This document shows, in pieces, positions 8,026 to 8,211 of a stretch of 8,211 bases of DNA. Position 1 is the first letter of the stretch. Each line of letters starts with the position of its first letter. This DNA comes from Aquificota bacterium. GTDB taxonomy: Bacteria; Aquificota; Aquificia; Aquificales; Hydrogenothermaceae. The notes under the pieces were generated by a model. It saw only the letters and a program-made list of their open reading frames with translations, did not search any database and had not been told where the DNA came from. The translations under genes were made by a program, and so were the position numbers. Location: positions 1-8,211 of the forward strand of contig JAADEV010000029.1 in NCBI GenBank assembly GCA_013153295.1, written 5' to 3'.

Positions 8026-8054
8026 AATATAATAAAACAACTCCAGAAAATCAA
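8026..8054 (-). promoter_or_regulatory. Sigma-70-like promoter on the minus strand
   Basis: Read on the minus strand, TTGATT (8054-8049, -35) is followed after exactly 17 nt by TATATT (8031-8026, -10). The matches to consensus are 4/6 and 5/6. The predicted start is near 8019 and it points toward the terminator at 7939-7972, not toward rpmF. Confidence 0.45.
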
Positions 8055-8083
8055 GTGGATTTCCTTCTACTTTACTGTTAATG

Positions 8084-8089
8084 TATAAT
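8084..8089 (+). promoter_or_regulatory. Probable -10 box of the rpmF promoter
   Basis: TATAAT is an exact consensus -10 box, 58 nt before the rpmF start. The sequence 17 nt upstream (TTCCTT, 8061-8066) is a poor -35 box, so the promoter assignment rests mainly on the -10. A T-run follows at 8091-8098. Confidence 0.5.
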
Positions 8090-8130
8090 ATTTTTTTTAC
8101 AATTTAGCTTAAAGTTTACCAAGTTTAGTT

Positions 8131-8138
8131 AAGGAGGT
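8131..8138 (+). promoter_or_regulatory. rpmF ribosome binding site
   Basis: AAGGAGGT is a full Shine-Dalgarno, 9 nt before the ATG at 8148, as expected for a highly expressed ribosomal protein gene. Confidence 0.8.
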
Positions 8139-8147
8139 TTGATAAAG

Positions 8148-8211
8148 ATGGCGGCACCTAAGAGGAAGAAGTCAAAATCAAGAACTGCAATGAGGAAAGC
8201 ACACTGGTTAA
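8148..8211 (+). CDS. rpmF: 50S ribosomal protein L32, N-terminal part (truncated by window edge)
   Basis: The 21 visible codons encode MAAPKRKKSKSRTAMRKAHW followed by L, matching the conserved N-terminus of bacterial L32 (MAVPKRK-SKSR--MRRAHW). L32 is a small protein of the large ribosomal subunit, usually about 55-65 residues, so roughly two thirds lie beyond the window. A strong AAGGAGGT and an upstream TATAAT indicate its own promoter. In many bacteria rpmF is followed by plsX and fab genes, which may lie just downstream. Confidence 0.93.
   Translation, partial: MAAPKRKKSKSRTAMRKAHWL

Noticed and set aside
7941..8147. A tRNA, SRP RNA, tmRNA or transposon end in the rpmF upstream region.
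   Set aside because: There is no cloverleaf or CCA end, no GGAAGCAG-type SRP loop, and no terminal inverted repeats flanking a transposase.

Overview
The window looks like chromosome of a thermophilic Aquificota bacterium, probably in or near the Hydrogenothermaceae (Sulfurihydrogenibium/Persephonella type). This is an inference from AT-rich DNA, strong use of ATA for Ile and AGA/AGG for Arg, Lys/Glu-rich proteins, strong AAGGAGGT ribosome binding sites and very tight gene packing. No database search was possible.

Layout. At the left edge (1-308, minus strand) is the N-terminus of a membrane-anchored protein that looks like a sensor or signal-transduction protein. It diverges from a short plus-strand gene for an RNA 2',3'-cyclic phosphodiesterase/2'-5' RNA ligase (thpR, 381-926). 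Next is thiC (998-2341), the radical-SAM HMP-phosphate synthase of thiamine biosynthesis, with no visible TPP riboswitch. A short GC-rich hairpin separates thiC from the next gene.

From 2395 to 7940 five genes are packed almost without gaps: a cytoplasmic NtrB-like PAS histidine kinase, an NtrC-type sigma-54 response regulator, a TPR/coiled-coil/SPOR protein with a probable lipoprotein signal, a DPM1/GtrB-like polyprenol-phosphate glycosyltransferase with two C-terminal membrane helices, and a multi-pass membrane protein of the LPG-synthase-TM (YbhN/AglD-like) family. The genes overlap by 20 nt (kinase/regulator), 1 nt (regulator/TPR) and 23 nt (GT/membrane protein), with a 4-nt gap between the TPR and GT genes. 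This implies one co-transcribed and translationally coupled unit. A plausible reading is a two-component system linked to an envelope glycan or lipid modification and peptidoglycan-associated pathway, but the link is by context only.

The right-hand intergenic region (7941-8147) precedes rpmF (ribosomal protein L32, cut by the window end). It holds an exact TATAAT box for rpmF. It also holds, on the minus strand, a good promoter-like sequence, a perfect small hairpin and a 9-bp stem followed by seven Ts. Together these predict an unannotated small RNA of about 80 nt that ends at the stop codon of the membrane protein gene. This small RNA and the regulator-plus-envelope operon are the most interesting items.
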